64,000 nt of DNA from contig NZ_CABEGA010000010.1 of assembly GCF_901521055.1 (NCBI RefSeq), positions 1 to 64,000 of the forward strand, written 5' to 3'. This DNA is from Cellulomonas hominis (GTDB taxonomy: Bacteria; Actinomycetota; Actinomycetes; Actinomycetales; Cellulomonadaceae). Made by a program: the position numbers and the translations under genes. The notes beneath the pieces were generated by a model. It saw nothing but the letters and a program-made list of their open reading frames with translations, searched no databases and was not told the DNA's origin. This document shows positions 43,417-52,843 of the stretch, one piece after another; positions within the stretch are counted from its first letter, which is position 1, and every line of letters begins with the position of its first letter.

Positions 43417-43497
43417 CGTGCCGACGACGCGCCACCGTCGGCACCACAGCACCCAGCAGCACAGCCGCTCCACCAGCACCGACGCCAGGAGACACCG

Positions 43498-45372
43498 ATG
43501 GTCCAGGGCCCTCACCCGGCACCGCCCCGCAGGCCGGCAGCCCCCGGTACGTCCGCCGAGCAGCAGCAGCCGCGCCTCGCGGCCGAGCCGGCGCCGATCA
43601 GCCGCCCGCGCGCGGTCATCACCGAGCAGGTCACGGGGGCGAAGTCGATCGTCCGCTCGCTCGAGGAGGCCGGCGCGGAGGTCGTGTTCGGCATCCCCGG
43701 CGGCGCGATCCTGCCGACGTACGACCCGCTGATGGACTCCAAGCGGCTCCGGCACATCCTCGTGCGGCACGAGCAGGGCGGCGGCCACGCGGCCGCCGGG
43801 TACGCGCACGCCACCGGCAAGGTCGGCGTGACGATGGCGACCTCCGGCCCGGGCGCGACCAACCTGGTGACGCCGATCGCCGACGCGAACATGGACTCCA
43901 TCCCGCTGGTGGCGATCACCGGCCAGGTCGGGGCGTCGCTCATCGGCACGGACGCGTTCCAGGAGGCCGACATCGTCGGCATCACGCTGCCCATCACCAA
44001 GCACAACTACCTGGTGACGGACCCGGCGGACATCCCGCGCACCATCGCCGAGGCGTTCCACATCGCGTCGACCGGCCGCCCCGGCCCGGTGCTGGTGGAC
44101 ATCGCCAAGTCCGCGATGCAGACGGACACGACGTTCACCTGGCCGCAGCAGCTCGACCTGCCCGGGTACCACCCGGTGACCAAGCCGCACGGCAAGCAGA
44201 TCCGCGAGGCCGCCCGCCTGCTCGCGACCGCCCGCCGGCCGGTGCTGATGGTCGGCGGCGGCGTGATCCGCTCCGGCGCGTCCGCCGAGCTGCGCCGCCT
44301 CACCGACGAGTCGGGCGCCGCGGTCGTCACCACGCTGATGGCCCGCGGCGCGCTGCCCGACACCCACCCGCAGAACCTCGGCATGCCCGGCATGCACGGG
44401 ACGGTCGCCGCGGTGGCCGCCCTGCAGAAGGCGGACCTCGTGGTGGCGCTGGGCGCGCGGTTCGACGACCGCGTGACCGGCAAGCTCTCGTCGTTCGCGC
44501 CGAACGCGACCATCGTGCACGCGGACATCGACCCGGCGGAGATCGGCAAGAACCGCACCGCCGACGTGCCGATCGTCGGCGACCTGCGCGAGGTTATCGC
44601 CGACCTGCTGCCGGAGCTCGCCCGCGAGCACGTGCAGCACGGCAAGCCGGACCTCGAGGCCTGGTGGCGCCAGATCGACACGTGGCGCGAGACGTTCCCG
44701 CTCGGCTACGACCAGCCGACCGACGGCCACCTGGCCCCGCAGCACGTCATCTCCCGCATCGGCGAGATCTCGGGCCCGGAGTCGATCTTCGTCTCGGGCG
44801 TGGGGCAGCACCAGATGTGGTCCGCGCAGTTCATCAAGTACCAGCGGCCGAGGTCGTGGATCAACTCCGGCGGCCTGGGGACGATGGGCTTCTCGGTGCC
44901 CGCCGCGATGGGGGCCAAGGTCGGCGCGCCGGACCGCACGGTGTGGGCGATCGACGGCGACGGCTGCTTCCAGATGACCAACCAGGAGCTCGCGACCTGC
45001 ACGATCAACGAGATCCCGATCAAGGTCGCGGTGATCAACAACTCCTCGCTGGGCATGGTCCGCCAGTGGCAGACGCTGTTCTACGAGTCGCGCTACTCGA
45101 ACACCGACCTGCACACCGGCCACGGCACGCGCCGCATCCCGGACTTCGTGAAGCTGGCCGACTCCTACGGGGCCGTCGGCCTGCGCTGCGAGACGCTCGC
45201 GGACGTGGACGCGACGATCAAGCGCGCCATGGAGATCGACGACCAGCCCGTGGTCGTGGACTTCACCGTCTCGCGCGACGCGATGGTGTGGCCGATGGTC
45301 GCCGCCGGTGTGCCGAACGACGACATCCAGTACGCCCGGGGCATCAGCCCGGCGTGGGACCGCGAAGACTGA
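43498..45372 (+). CDS. ilvB: Acetolactate synthase large subunit
   Basis: 624 aa ThDP/FAD enzyme that commits pyruvate (or pyruvate plus 2-ketobutyrate) to branched-chain amino-acid synthesis. Motifs: [19 protein letters not shown] with the catalytic Glu in [13 protein letters not shown], the central FAD domain, and the ThDP motif [19 protein letters not shown] ... [12 protein letters not shown]. The first 40 residues are a Pro/Ala-rich extension. The ATG at 43498 is preceded by a good aggag site. Its expression is likely governed by the leader peptide and terminator upstream. Confidence 0.97.
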   Translation: MVQGPHPAPPRRPAAPGTSAEQQQPRLAAEPAPISRPRAVITEQVTGAKSIVRSLEEAGAEVVFGIPGGAILPTYDPLMDSKRLRHILVRHEQGGGHAAAGYAHATGKVGVTMATSGPGATNLVTPIADANMDSIPLVAITGQVGASLIGTDAFQEADIVGITLPITKHNYLVTDPADIPRTIAEAFHIASTGRPGPVLVDIAKSAMQTDTTFTWPQQLDLPGYHPVTKPHGKQIREAARLLATARRPVLMVGGGVIRSGASAELRRLTDESGAAVVTTLMARGALPDTHPQNLGMPGMHGTVAAVAALQKADLVVALGARFDDRVTGKLSSFAPNATIVHADIDPAEIGKNRTADVPIVGDLREVIADLLPELAREHVQHGKPDLEAWWRQIDTWRETFPLGYDQPTDGHLAPQHVISRIGEISGPESIFVSGVGQHQMWSAQFIKYQRPRSWINSGGLGTMGFSVPAAMGAKVGAPDRTVWAIDGDGCFQMTNQELATCTINEIPIKVAVINNSSLGMVRQWQTLFYESRYSNTDLHTGHGTRRIPDFVKLADSYGAVGLRCETLADVDATIKRAMEIDDQPVVVDFTVSRDAMVWPMVAAGVPNDDIQYARGISPAWDRED

Positions 45373-45394
45373 CGCGGCGAGAGAGAGACCAACC

Positions 45395-45919
45395 ATGAGC
45401 CGTCACACCCTCTCCGTCCTGGTGGAGAACAAGCCCGGTGTCCTGACCCGCGTCGCGGGCCTGTTCGCCCGGCGCTCGTTCAACATCCACTCCCTGGCCG
45501 TGGGCCCGACCGAGCACGAGGAGATCTCGCGCATCACGGTCGTCGTCGACGTCGACGAGCTGCCGCTGGAGCAGGTCACCAAGCAGCTGAACAAGCTGAT
45601 CAACGTCATCAAGATCGTCGAGCTCGAGGACGCCTCCTCGGTGGGGCGCGAGCTGCTGCTGGTGAAGGTGCGCGCCGAGGGCGCCACCCGCACGCAGGTG
45701 CTCGAGGTGGTGGACCTGTTCCGCGCGCACGTCGTGGACGTCGTCCCGGACACCGTCACCATCGAGGCCACCGGCAGCCCGTCGAAGCTCGCGGCGCTGC
45801 TCGCGGCCCTGGAGCCGTTCGGCATCCGCGAGATCGTCCAGTCCGGCACCGTGGCCATCGGCCGCGGCCCGCGCTCCATCACCGACCGCGCGCTCGAGCG
45901 CGTCAGCCGGTCCGCCTGA
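45395..45919 (+). CDS. ilvN: Acetolactate synthase regulatory subunit
   Basis: 174 aa. The N-terminal ACT domain (HTLSVLVENKPGVLTRVAGL, FARRSFNIHSLAVGPTE) binds valine for feedback inhibition of IlvB. The C-terminal half (ELLLVKVRAEGATRTQVLEV ... VPDTVTIEATGSPSKLAALL) is the second conserved domain. Length is typical of the small subunit. It starts 22 nt after ilvB, with gagagaga as the ribosome-binding site, within ilvB-ilvN-ilvC. Confidence 0.96.
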   Translation: MSRHTLSVLVENKPGVLTRVAGLFARRSFNIHSLAVGPTEHEEISRITVVVDVDELPLEQVTKQLNKLINVIKIVELEDASSVGRELLLVKVRAEGATRTQVLEVVDLFRAHVVDVVPDTVTIEATGSPSKLAALLAALEPFGIREIVQSGTVAIGRGPRSITDRALERVSRSA

Positions 45920-46993
<1,074 letters not shown>

Positions 46994-47006
46994 CCCGCCT
47001 GCCCCG

Positions 47007-47064
47007 CGAAGGGGAGAGCCCCGCCCGACACGCCCGGCGTGTCGCGGCGGGGCTCTCCCCTTCG
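47007..47064 (+). terminator. Terminator of ilvBNC with nested palindrome
   Basis: A perfect 19-bp outer stem (47007-47025 with 47046-47064) encloses a second 8-bp stem, cgacacgc / gcgtgtcg. It begins 14 nt after the ilvC stop. Confidence 0.85.
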
Positions 47065-47099
47065 TCGTCGGGGTGGCCGGAGTCGGCGAGGATGGGGGC

Positions 47100-47633
47100 A
47101 TGACGGACGACGCAGCCTCTGTGGACCACCGGCCCGAGGAGATCCTCGCCTTCTGGGAGATCGCCCGGGTGCGCGCCGGCGTGGTCCGGCTCGTGTCGGT
47201 CACGGGGCCCGACGTCCACGGCACGCTCGTGCCGCCGACGTGGTCGTTCGGGGACAACCCGGCGCTCGCGGACTCGCTGCTGGCGGCGGTGCTCGACGGC
47301 GAGAAGACGGGCACCTCCACCGCGCTCGCCGAGCTCCGGCACGGGGACGAGCCGATGCCGGTCCGCGGCGACCTGTCGATCATCGTGGACTCGGCGGGGC
47401 ACCCCGCGGCCCTCATCCGCACCACGGCGGTCGAGACGGTGCGGTTCGACGAGGTCGACGAGGAGTTCGCGGCCTCCGAGGGCGAGGACGACCGGAGCCT
47501 CGCCTCGTGGCGGGTCGAGCACGAGAAGTACTGGCGCCGGGTGCTGGAGCCGCTGGGGGAGCGGTTCTCGCCGGACATGCCGGTGGTCACCGAGCGGTTC
47601 GAGCTGCTCTACCCGCGGCCGTCCGACAGGTAA
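47100..47633 (+). CDS. ASCH domain protein
   Basis: 177 aa. Recognisable pattern: [51 protein letters not shown], then [39 protein letters not shown]. This is the ASCH fold (related to PUA; thought to bind RNA or nucleotides; some members are amidohydrolases on acetylated cytidine). Function here is not certain. It sits between ilvC and leuB without an obvious link to amino-acid synthesis. The ATG at 47100 is preceded by gaggat at the leaderless -10 distance (6 nt). Confidence 0.85.
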   Translation: MTDDAASVDHRPEEILAFWEIARVRAGVVRLVSVTGPDVHGTLVPPTWSFGDNPALADSLLAAVLDGEKTGTSTALAELRHGDEPMPVRGDLSIIVDSAGHPAALIRTTAVETVRFDEVDEEFAASEGEDDRSLASWRVEHEKYWRRVLEPLGERFSPDMPVVTERFELLYPRPSDR

Positions 47634-47664
47634 GACGACCGTCCCGCGACGTGGGACGGATCAC

Positions 47665-47670
47665 TAGGGT
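47665..47670 (+). promoter_or_regulatory. Predicted -10 element of leuB
   Basis: TAGGGT ends 7 nt before the leuB ATG, the leaderless spacing; the intervening ggagag could also act as a ribosome-binding site for a different transcript. Confidence 0.4.
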
Positions 47671-47677
47671 GGAGAGC

Positions 47678-48721
47678 ATGGCGCAGCAGATCAACCTGGC
47701 GGTCGTCGCGGGCGACGGCATCGGCACCGAGGTCGTGGAGCAGGGGCTGCTCGCGCTCGACGCGGCCCTGTCCGGCACCGGCACCACCGTGTCGACCACC
47801 GACTTCGACCTGGGCGCCCGCCGCTGGCACGCGACCGGCGAGACCCTCACCGACGAGGACCTGGCCGCGATCCGCACGCACGACGCGATCCTGCTCGGCG
47901 CGATCGGCGACCCGACCGTCCCGTCCGGCGTCCTGGAGCGCGGCCTGCTGCTGCGGCTGCGGTTCGCCCTGGACCACTACGTGAACCTGCGGCCCGCGAA
48001 GCTCTACCCGGGTGTGGCGTCGCCGCTGGCGGCCCCCGGCGACGTCGACTTCGTCGTCGTCCGGGAGGGCACCGAGGGCCCGTACGTCGGCAACGGCGGC
48101 GCGATCCGCGTCGGCACGCCGCACGAGATCGCCAACGAGGTGTCCGTGAACACCGCGTTCGGCGTCGAGCGGGTCGTCCGCGACGCGTTCGCCCGGGCTG
48201 CCGCGCGCCCCCGAAAGAAGCTGACCCTCGTGCACAAGCACAACGTCCTGGTGCACGCCGGCCACCTGTGGCGGCGGACGGTCGAGGCCGTGAACGCCGA
48301 GTTCCCCGACGTGACCGTCGACTACCTGCACGTCGACGCCGCCACGATCTTCCTGGTGACGGACCCGTCCCGGTTCGACGTGATCGTCACCGACAACCTG
48401 TTCGGTGACATCCTCACCGACCTGGCCGGCGCGATCGTCGGCGGCATCGGCCTGGCCGCGTCCGCGAACATCAACCCGGACCGCACGACGCCGAGCATGT
48501 TCGAGCCCGTGCACGGCTCCGCCCCGGACATCGCAGGCCAGGGCAAGGCCGACCCGACCGCCACCGTGCTGTCGGTCGCGCTGCTGCTCGACCACCTGGG
48601 CCAGACCGAGGCCGCCGCCCGCGTCGAGGCGGCCGTCGCCGCGGACGTCCTCGAGCGCGCCGGCCGAGTACGGTCGACGGCCGAGGTGGGCAAGGACCTC
48701 GCCGCGCGCATCGCCGGCTGA
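47678..48721 (+). CDS. leuB: 3-isopropylmalate dehydrogenase
   Basis: 347 aa, the third step of leucine synthesis. The family shows [57 protein letters not shown] and the metal/substrate motif [20 protein letters not shown], then [20 protein letters not shown]. It belongs to the actinobacterial group of this family. ATG at 47678. leuA, leuC and leuD are not in the window. A hairpin follows at 48735-48765. Confidence 0.96.
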   Translation: MAQQINLAVVAGDGIGTEVVEQGLLALDAALSGTGTTVSTTDFDLGARRWHATGETLTDEDLAAIRTHDAILLGAIGDPTVPSGVLERGLLLRLRFALDHYVNLRPAKLYPGVASPLAAPGDVDFVVVREGTEGPYVGNGGAIRVGTPHEIANEVSVNTAFGVERVVRDAFARAAARPRKKLTLVHKHNVLVHAGHLWRRTVEAVNAEFPDVTVDYLHVDAATIFLVTDPSRFDVIVTDNLFGDILTDLAGAIVGGIGLAASANINPDRTTPSMFEPVHGSAPDIAGQGKADPTATVLSVALLLDHLGQTEAAARVEAAVAADVLERAGRVRSTAEVGKDLAARIAG

Positions 48722-48734
48722 GCGACCCCGCGCC

Positions 48735-48765
48735 CGCCCCTCGCCGCACCCGCGGTCGAGGGGCG
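48735..48765 (+). terminator. Hairpin after leuB
   Basis: A 9-bp stem, cgcccctcg (48735-48743) with cgaggggcg (48757-48765), starts 13 nt after the leuB stop. Confidence 0.6.
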
Positions 48766-48834
48766 CAGGCGTGCCCATCCGGCCGTCGCCCCAGGTACCG
48801 TCAGATCAGACTCCTGGTGAAAGGCCGCAGACTC

Positions 48835-49944
48835 ATGAGCATCTCCGACACGACCGACCTCGGCTCCGCCTTCGAGGTCCACCGCACCGACAGCCCCACG
48901 CCCGACGCCGAGCGGGAGTCGCTGCTGGCCACGCCGAAGTTCGGCACCGTCTTCACCGACCACATGGCCCGCGTCACCTGGACGCAGGGCCTCGGCTGGC
49001 ACGACCGCCGCGTCGAGAAGTACGGCCCGCTGCTGCTCGACCCCGCCACGGCGGTGCTGCACTACGCCCAGGAGATCTTCGAGGGCCTGAAGGCGTACCG
49101 GCACGAGGACGGGTCCGTGTGGACGTTCCGGCCGTGGGCGAACGCCGAGCGGCTGCAGCGTTCCGCGCGCCGCCTGGCGCTCCCGGAGCTGTCGACCGAG
49201 GACTTCCTCGGCTCCGTGACGGCCCTGGTCCGCACCGACGTCGCGTGGGTGCCGTCGGGCGAGGAGACGAGCCTGTACCTGCGGCCGTTCATGTACGCCT
49301 CGGAGGCCTTCCTCGGCGTGCGGCCCAGCCAGCAGGCGGAGTACCTGGTCATCGCGTCGCCGGTGGGCTCGTACTTCGCGGGCGGCGTGCAGCCGGTGTC
49401 GATCTGGGTCTCGGAGGACTACCACCGCGCCGGCGCCGGGGGGATGGGCGCCGCCAAGACCGGGGGCAACTACGCCGCGAGCCTGCTCCCGCAGCAGGAG
49501 GCCTACGCCCGCGGGTGCGAGCAGGTGTGCTTCCTGGACGCGAGCACGAACACGCTGCTCGAGGAGCTCGGCGGCATGAACGTCTTCGTCATCGGGGCCG
49601 ACGGCTCGGTGTCGACGCCGCGGCTGTCCGGGACGATCCTCGAGGGCGTCACCCGTTCCTCGATCCTGCAGCTGCTGAGCGAGGACGGCCGGGAGATCCG
49701 CGAGCGGGACATCCCGCTGGCCGAGCTGCTGGCCGGCCTGCGCGACGGCAGCGTCGCCGAGGTGTTCGCCTGCGGGACGGCCGCCGTCGTGACGCCCATC
49801 GGCCGGCTCGCGGGCACGGACTTCGACGAGACGGTCGGCGACGGCAGCGCCGGGACGGTGACGGCCAGCATCCGGCAGCGCCTCACGGACATCCAGTACG
49901 GCCGCGCCGCCGACCCGAACGGCTGGATGTACCGCCTGGCGTGA
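48835..49944 (+). CDS. ilvE: Branched-chain amino-acid aminotransferase
   Basis: 369 aa fold-type IV PLP enzyme for the last step of Val, Ile and Leu synthesis. Motifs: FGTVFTDHMARVTWTQGLGW, QEIFEGLKAYRHEDGSVWTF, the PLP lysine in GMGAAKTGGNYAASLLPQ, FLDASTNTLLEELGGMNVF and GTAAVVTPIGRL. The ATG at 48835 begins the homologous part; an in-frame GTG at 48817 would add six residues. It lies between leuB and cimA, on the same strand. Confidence 0.96.
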   Translation: MSISDTTDLGSAFEVHRTDSPTPDAERESLLATPKFGTVFTDHMARVTWTQGLGWHDRRVEKYGPLLLDPATAVLHYAQEIFEGLKAYRHEDGSVWTFRPWANAERLQRSARRLALPELSTEDFLGSVTALVRTDVAWVPSGEETSLYLRPFMYASEAFLGVRPSQQAEYLVIASPVGSYFAGGVQPVSIWVSEDYHRAGAGGMGAAKTGGNYAASLLPQQEAYARGCEQVCFLDASTNTLLEELGGMNVFVIGADGSVSTPRLSGTILEGVTRSSILQLLSEDGREIRERDIPLAELLAGLRDGSVAEVFACGTAAVVTPIGRLAGTDFDETVGDGSAGTVTASIRQRLTDIQYGRAADPNGWMYRLA

Positions 49945-49971
49945 GCGGGTCCCGCGTCCGCCGAGGTCGGC

Positions 49972-50036
49972 ACTGCGCGGTCGAGGTCGGCAGCTCGAGC
50001 TGCCGACCTCGGCCGCCGGCTGCCGATCTCGGCGGG
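49972..50036. repeat. Cluster of nested inverted repeats after ilvE
   Basis: A perfect 30-bp palindrome spans 49982-50011 (arm cgaggtcggcagctc). Single related copies flank it on either side: ccgaggtcggcactg before and ctgccgatctcggc after, so the flanks can also pair with each other. It lies 38 nt after the ilvE stop and 60 nt before the cimA promoter. There is no T-run. It could be a terminator or a mobile palindromic repeat. Confidence 0.7.
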
Positions 50037-50069
50037 GGTGCGGGCGCGCGGTCCGGAGCGTGGACGGGG

Positions 50070-50098
50070 CTGACGGGTCGCGTGGCGTGTGTCACGAT
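50070..50098 (+). promoter_or_regulatory. Promoter of the cimA attenuator leader
   Basis: CTGACG (50070-50075) and CACGAT (50093-50098) are 17 bp apart, and the -10 ends 6 nt before the leader peptide ATG. This is the same arrangement as at the ilvB leader. Confidence 0.6.
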
Positions 50099-50104
50099 GT
50101 GCGC

Positions 50105-50137
50105 ATGACCGACCGTCACCCGATCGTCATCGCCTAG
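50105..50137 (+). CDS. cimA leader peptide (attenuation)
   Basis: A 10-codon open frame encodes MTDRHPIVIA with ATC GTC ATC (Ile-Val-Ile) just before the stop. It is followed by two hairpins, the second with a T-run, and then cimA. Because citramalate synthase feeds isoleucine synthesis, Ile codons in a leader make sense for attenuation. The peptide is too short to judge by homology; the case rests on layout. Confidence 0.75.
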   Translation: MTDRHPIVIA

Positions 50138-50192
50138 CGCGTCCGCCCACCACCGCGGACGCGCCGACCTCCCGATCCCGGGGGGTCTTTTT
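50137..50192 (+). terminator. cimA attenuator hairpins
   Basis: The first hairpin has arms gcgcgtccgc (50137-50146) and gcggacgcgc (50155-50164), starting on the last base of the leader stop codon. The second pairs gacctcccg (50166-50174) with cggggggtc (50179-50187) and runs into five T residues (50188-50192), a standard intrinsic terminator 63 nt before the cimA start. Confidence 0.82.
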
Positions 50193-50255
50193 GTTGCTGT
50201 GCCTCCCACGCCCCGGCACCTCGACCCTCGCCACCTCGCCGAGAGAAGCACGACC

Positions 50256-51947
50256 GTGACCCCTGAGTCCCGCGACGACGCCCCCGCCACGCTGCCCCGC
50301 GGCGGCGCGGCCCACCCCGCCTCCGACGGTCCCGCCGCGTTCGACGTCTACGACACGACGCTGCGCGACGGCGCCCAGCAGGAGGGCATGAACCTGTCGG
50401 TCGCCGACAAGCTCGCGATCGCGCCCCTGCTGGACGAGCTGGGCGTGGGGTACATCGAGGGCGGCTGGCCGGGCGCGATCCCGAAGGACACGGAGTTCTT
50501 CGCGCGGGCGGCCAAGGAGCTCGACCTGCGGCACGCGGTGCTCGCGGCGTTCGGCGCGACCCGCAAGCCGGGCGTGCGGGCGTGGGACGACCCGCAGCTG
50601 CGGGCGCTGCTCGACTCCGAGGCGCCGGTCGTCACGCTGGTCGCCAAGAGCGACTCCCGGCACGTCGAGCGGGCGCTGCGCACGACCGGGCCGGAGAACC
50701 TCGCGATGGTCGCGGACTCGGTGCGGCTGCTGGCCCAGGAGGGCCGGCGCGTGGTGGTCGACGCGGAGCACTTCTTCGACGGCTTCCGGCACGACCCCGC
50801 GTACGCGCGTGACGTCGTGCTCGCGGCGGTCGAGGCGGGGGCGGAGACCGTCGTGCTGTGCGACACCAACGGCGGGATGCTGCCCGCCGGCGTCGCGGAG
50901 GTGGTCCGTGACCTGCGGGCCGCGCTCGGGACCGCGGGCGCCCTGACCCGGCTCGGCGTGCACGCCCACAACGACTCCGGCTGCGCCGTCGCGAACAGCC
51001 TGGCGGCGGTCGAGGCGGGCGCCGTGCACGTGCAGGGCACCGTCAACGGCTACGGCGAGCGCACCGGCAACGCGGACCTGCTGGCCGTCGTCGCCAACCT
51101 GGAGCTCAAGACCGGCCGGAGCGTGCTCGTCCCGCCCGACGACGGCTCCGGCGGGCTCGCGGGGATGACCCGGATCGCGCACCAGATCAGCGAGATCACC
51201 AACATCGCGCCGTTCGCCCGGCAGCCGTACGTCGGCGTGAGCGCGTTCGCGCACAAGGCCGGCCTGCACGCCTCGGCGATCCGCGTCGACCCCGACCTCT
51301 ACCAGCACATCGACCCGCAGGCGGTCGGCAACGGCATGCGGATGCTGGTCTCCGAGATGGCCGGTCGCGCGTCGGTGGAGCTCAAGGGGCGCGAGCTGGG
51401 CTTCGACCTCGCCGGGCAGGACGACGTGCTGACCCGGGTCACCAACCGGATCAAGGACGCCGAGGCGCAGGGCTACACCTACGACGCGGCCGACGCCTCG
51501 TTCGAGCTGCTGCTCGCCGAGGAGGTCGACGGCGCCCGCCCCGCGTACTTCCGGGTCGAGAGCTGGCGGACCATCGTCGAGCGCGCGGGCTCCCGCGGTA
51601 CCCCCGCCACCGCGGAGGCCACCGTGAAGCTGCACGCCGGCGGCGAGCGCGTCGTCGCGACCGGGGAGGGCAACGGCCCGGTGAACGCCCTGGACCACGC
51701 CCTGCGCCTCGCGCTGCAGCGGGTGTACCCGGAGCTCGCCGAGTTCGAGCTGATCGACTTTAAGGTCCGCATCCTCGACGCGATGCACGGCACCGACGCT
51801 GTCACGCGCGTGCTCATCGAGACCACCGACGGCCAGACCGCCTGGAGCACCGTCGGGGTGGGGCCGAACCTCATCGAGGCGTCGTGGGAGGCGCTGACGG
51901 ACTCGGCGATCTGGGGCCTGCGGAACCGGGGGGTCGTGCCGCGCTGA
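50256..51947 (+). CDS. cimA: Citramalate synthase
   Basis: 563 aa HMGL-like TIM barrel plus C-terminal allosteric domain. It condenses pyruvate and acetyl-CoA to citramalate, a threonine-independent route to 2-ketobutyrate and isoleucine. Motifs: VYDTTLRDGAQQEGMNLSVA, GVGYIEGGWPGAIPKDTEFF, VVLCDTNGGMLP, RLGVHAHNDSGCAVANSLAA and the regulatory-domain end FKVRILDAMHGTDAVTRVLI. GGWPG and the DTEFF segment separate CimA from isopropylmalate synthase. The GTG at 50256 has gagagaag upstream. Isoleucine feedback is a known family trait. Confidence 0.94.
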   Translation: MTPESRDDAPATLPRGGAAHPASDGPAAFDVYDTTLRDGAQQEGMNLSVADKLAIAPLLDELGVGYIEGGWPGAIPKDTEFFARAAKELDLRHAVLAAFGATRKPGVRAWDDPQLRALLDSEAPVVTLVAKSDSRHVERALRTTGPENLAMVADSVRLLAQEGRRVVVDAEHFFDGFRHDPAYARDVVLAAVEAGAETVVLCDTNGGMLPAGVAEVVRDLRAALGTAGALTRLGVHAHNDSGCAVANSLAAVEAGAVHVQGTVNGYGERTGNADLLAVVANLELKTGRSVLVPPDDGSGGLAGMTRIAHQISEITNIAPFARQPYVGVSAFAHKAGLHASAIRVDPDLYQHIDPQAVGNGMRMLVSEMAGRASVELKGRELGFDLAGQDDVLTRVTNRIKDAEAQGYTYDAADASFELLLAEEVDGARPAYFRVESWRTIVERAGSRGTPATAEATVKLHAGGERVVATGEGNGPVNALDHALRLALQRVYPELAEFELIDFKVRILDAMHGTDAVTRVLIETTDGQTAWSTVGVGPNLIEASWEALTDSAIWGLRNRGVVPR

Positions 51948-52043
51948 GGCGCTGACCCGCGGGGACGTCGCGCCGTCGGTATCGTCCGACCCGGGCGAGC
52001 CGCGGCGCACCAGGCGCCGGGGCGTGGCGACGGGGGGACCCGC

Positions 52044-52751
52044 GTGCTGTTCAACGACACCGTGCTGGGCATCGTGGGGATGAACGTCCTCGCCGTCGTG
52101 CTGGTCCTGGCGCGGGCCCCGCTGTTCCGCACCCGCCTGTACCGGCCGATGCTGCTCAACGTCGCGCTGTCCGTCGCGCCCGTGGTCGTCCTGGGCGTGG
52201 GGGTCCTGCTGGTCGCGGTCGTGCTCGCCGCCGGTCTGCCGGTGCCGGTCGCCGCCGCGCTCGAGGTCGTGGTCGTGCTGGTCTGGCTGCTGCTCCTGCC
52301 CAACGCCGGCTACCTGGTCACGGAGCTCAACCTGTCGCACCGGCGGCCGGGGGAGCGGGTGCCCGAGTGGTACGACGTGCTCCTCGTGCTGTCGCTGGCG
52401 ATGTCCGGCGTGCTCAACATGCTGTTCAACGTGCTCCTCGTGCAGCTCGCGTACGCCGCGCTCCGGTTCAACGAGGTGCGTGCGCTGGAGGGGACCGAGG
52501 TGCGGGTGCTGGTGGTCGTCGTGCTGGTGCTGGCGGCCTTCGGCATCTACCTCGGCAGGAACATCCGCGTGAACACCTGGGACGTGCTGCACCCGTGGTC
52601 GCTCGCGGCGAAGGTGGTGCGGCACCTGCGCGAGCCCGGGCGGGCCGCCTCCGCGGCGGGGTTCACGCTGGTGGCCGGGGTGTTCTTCGGGCTGATGTAC
52701 CTGGTGGTGATCGGGCCGCTGGTGCGCGGCGTCCTCCTGCTGGAGGCGTGA
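52044..52751 (+). CDS. DUF1361-like multi-pass membrane protein
   Basis: 235 aa with about seven hydrophobic segments. The family pattern LLLPNAGYLVTELNLSHRRP ... PEWYDVLLVLSLAMSGVLNM and YLGRNIRVNTWDVLHPWSL matches DUF1361 membrane proteins of unknown function. GTG at 52044 with gggggga upstream and a possible -10 (TATCGT) at 51980. It stands between cimA and the sugar transport locus and has no evident link to either. Confidence 0.8.
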   Translation: MLFNDTVLGIVGMNVLAVVLVLARAPLFRTRLYRPMLLNVALSVAPVVVLGVGVLLVAVVLAAGLPVPVAAALEVVVVLVWLLLLPNAGYLVTELNLSHRRPGERVPEWYDVLLVLSLAMSGVLNMLFNVLLVQLAYAALRFNEVRALEGTEVRVLVVVVLVLAAFGIYLGRNIRVNTWDVLHPWSLAAKVVRHLREPGRAASAAGFTLVAGVFFGLMYLVVIGPLVRGVLLLEA

Positions 52752-52779
52752 GGAGCGCCCCGTCGGGCCCATAGTGCTA

Positions 52780-52821
52780 TTGGCTAGACGCCTTCTGTCA
52801 TGCCAGTATGCATAAGTACTG
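52780..52821 (+). promoter_or_regulatory. Promoter and operator-like dyad upstream of the sugar ABC operon
   Basis: TTGGCT (52780-52785) and CAGTAT (52804-52809) are 18 bp apart. The -10 overlaps the dyad CAGTA-8-TACTG (52804-52821), which contains cataagt, a word that recurs near the ROK gene at 57285. The patch is AT-rich relative to its surroundings. Binding by the ROK repressor is inferred. Confidence 0.5.
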
Positions 52822-52843
52822 TCCGGCTCACTGGGGAGCGAAC

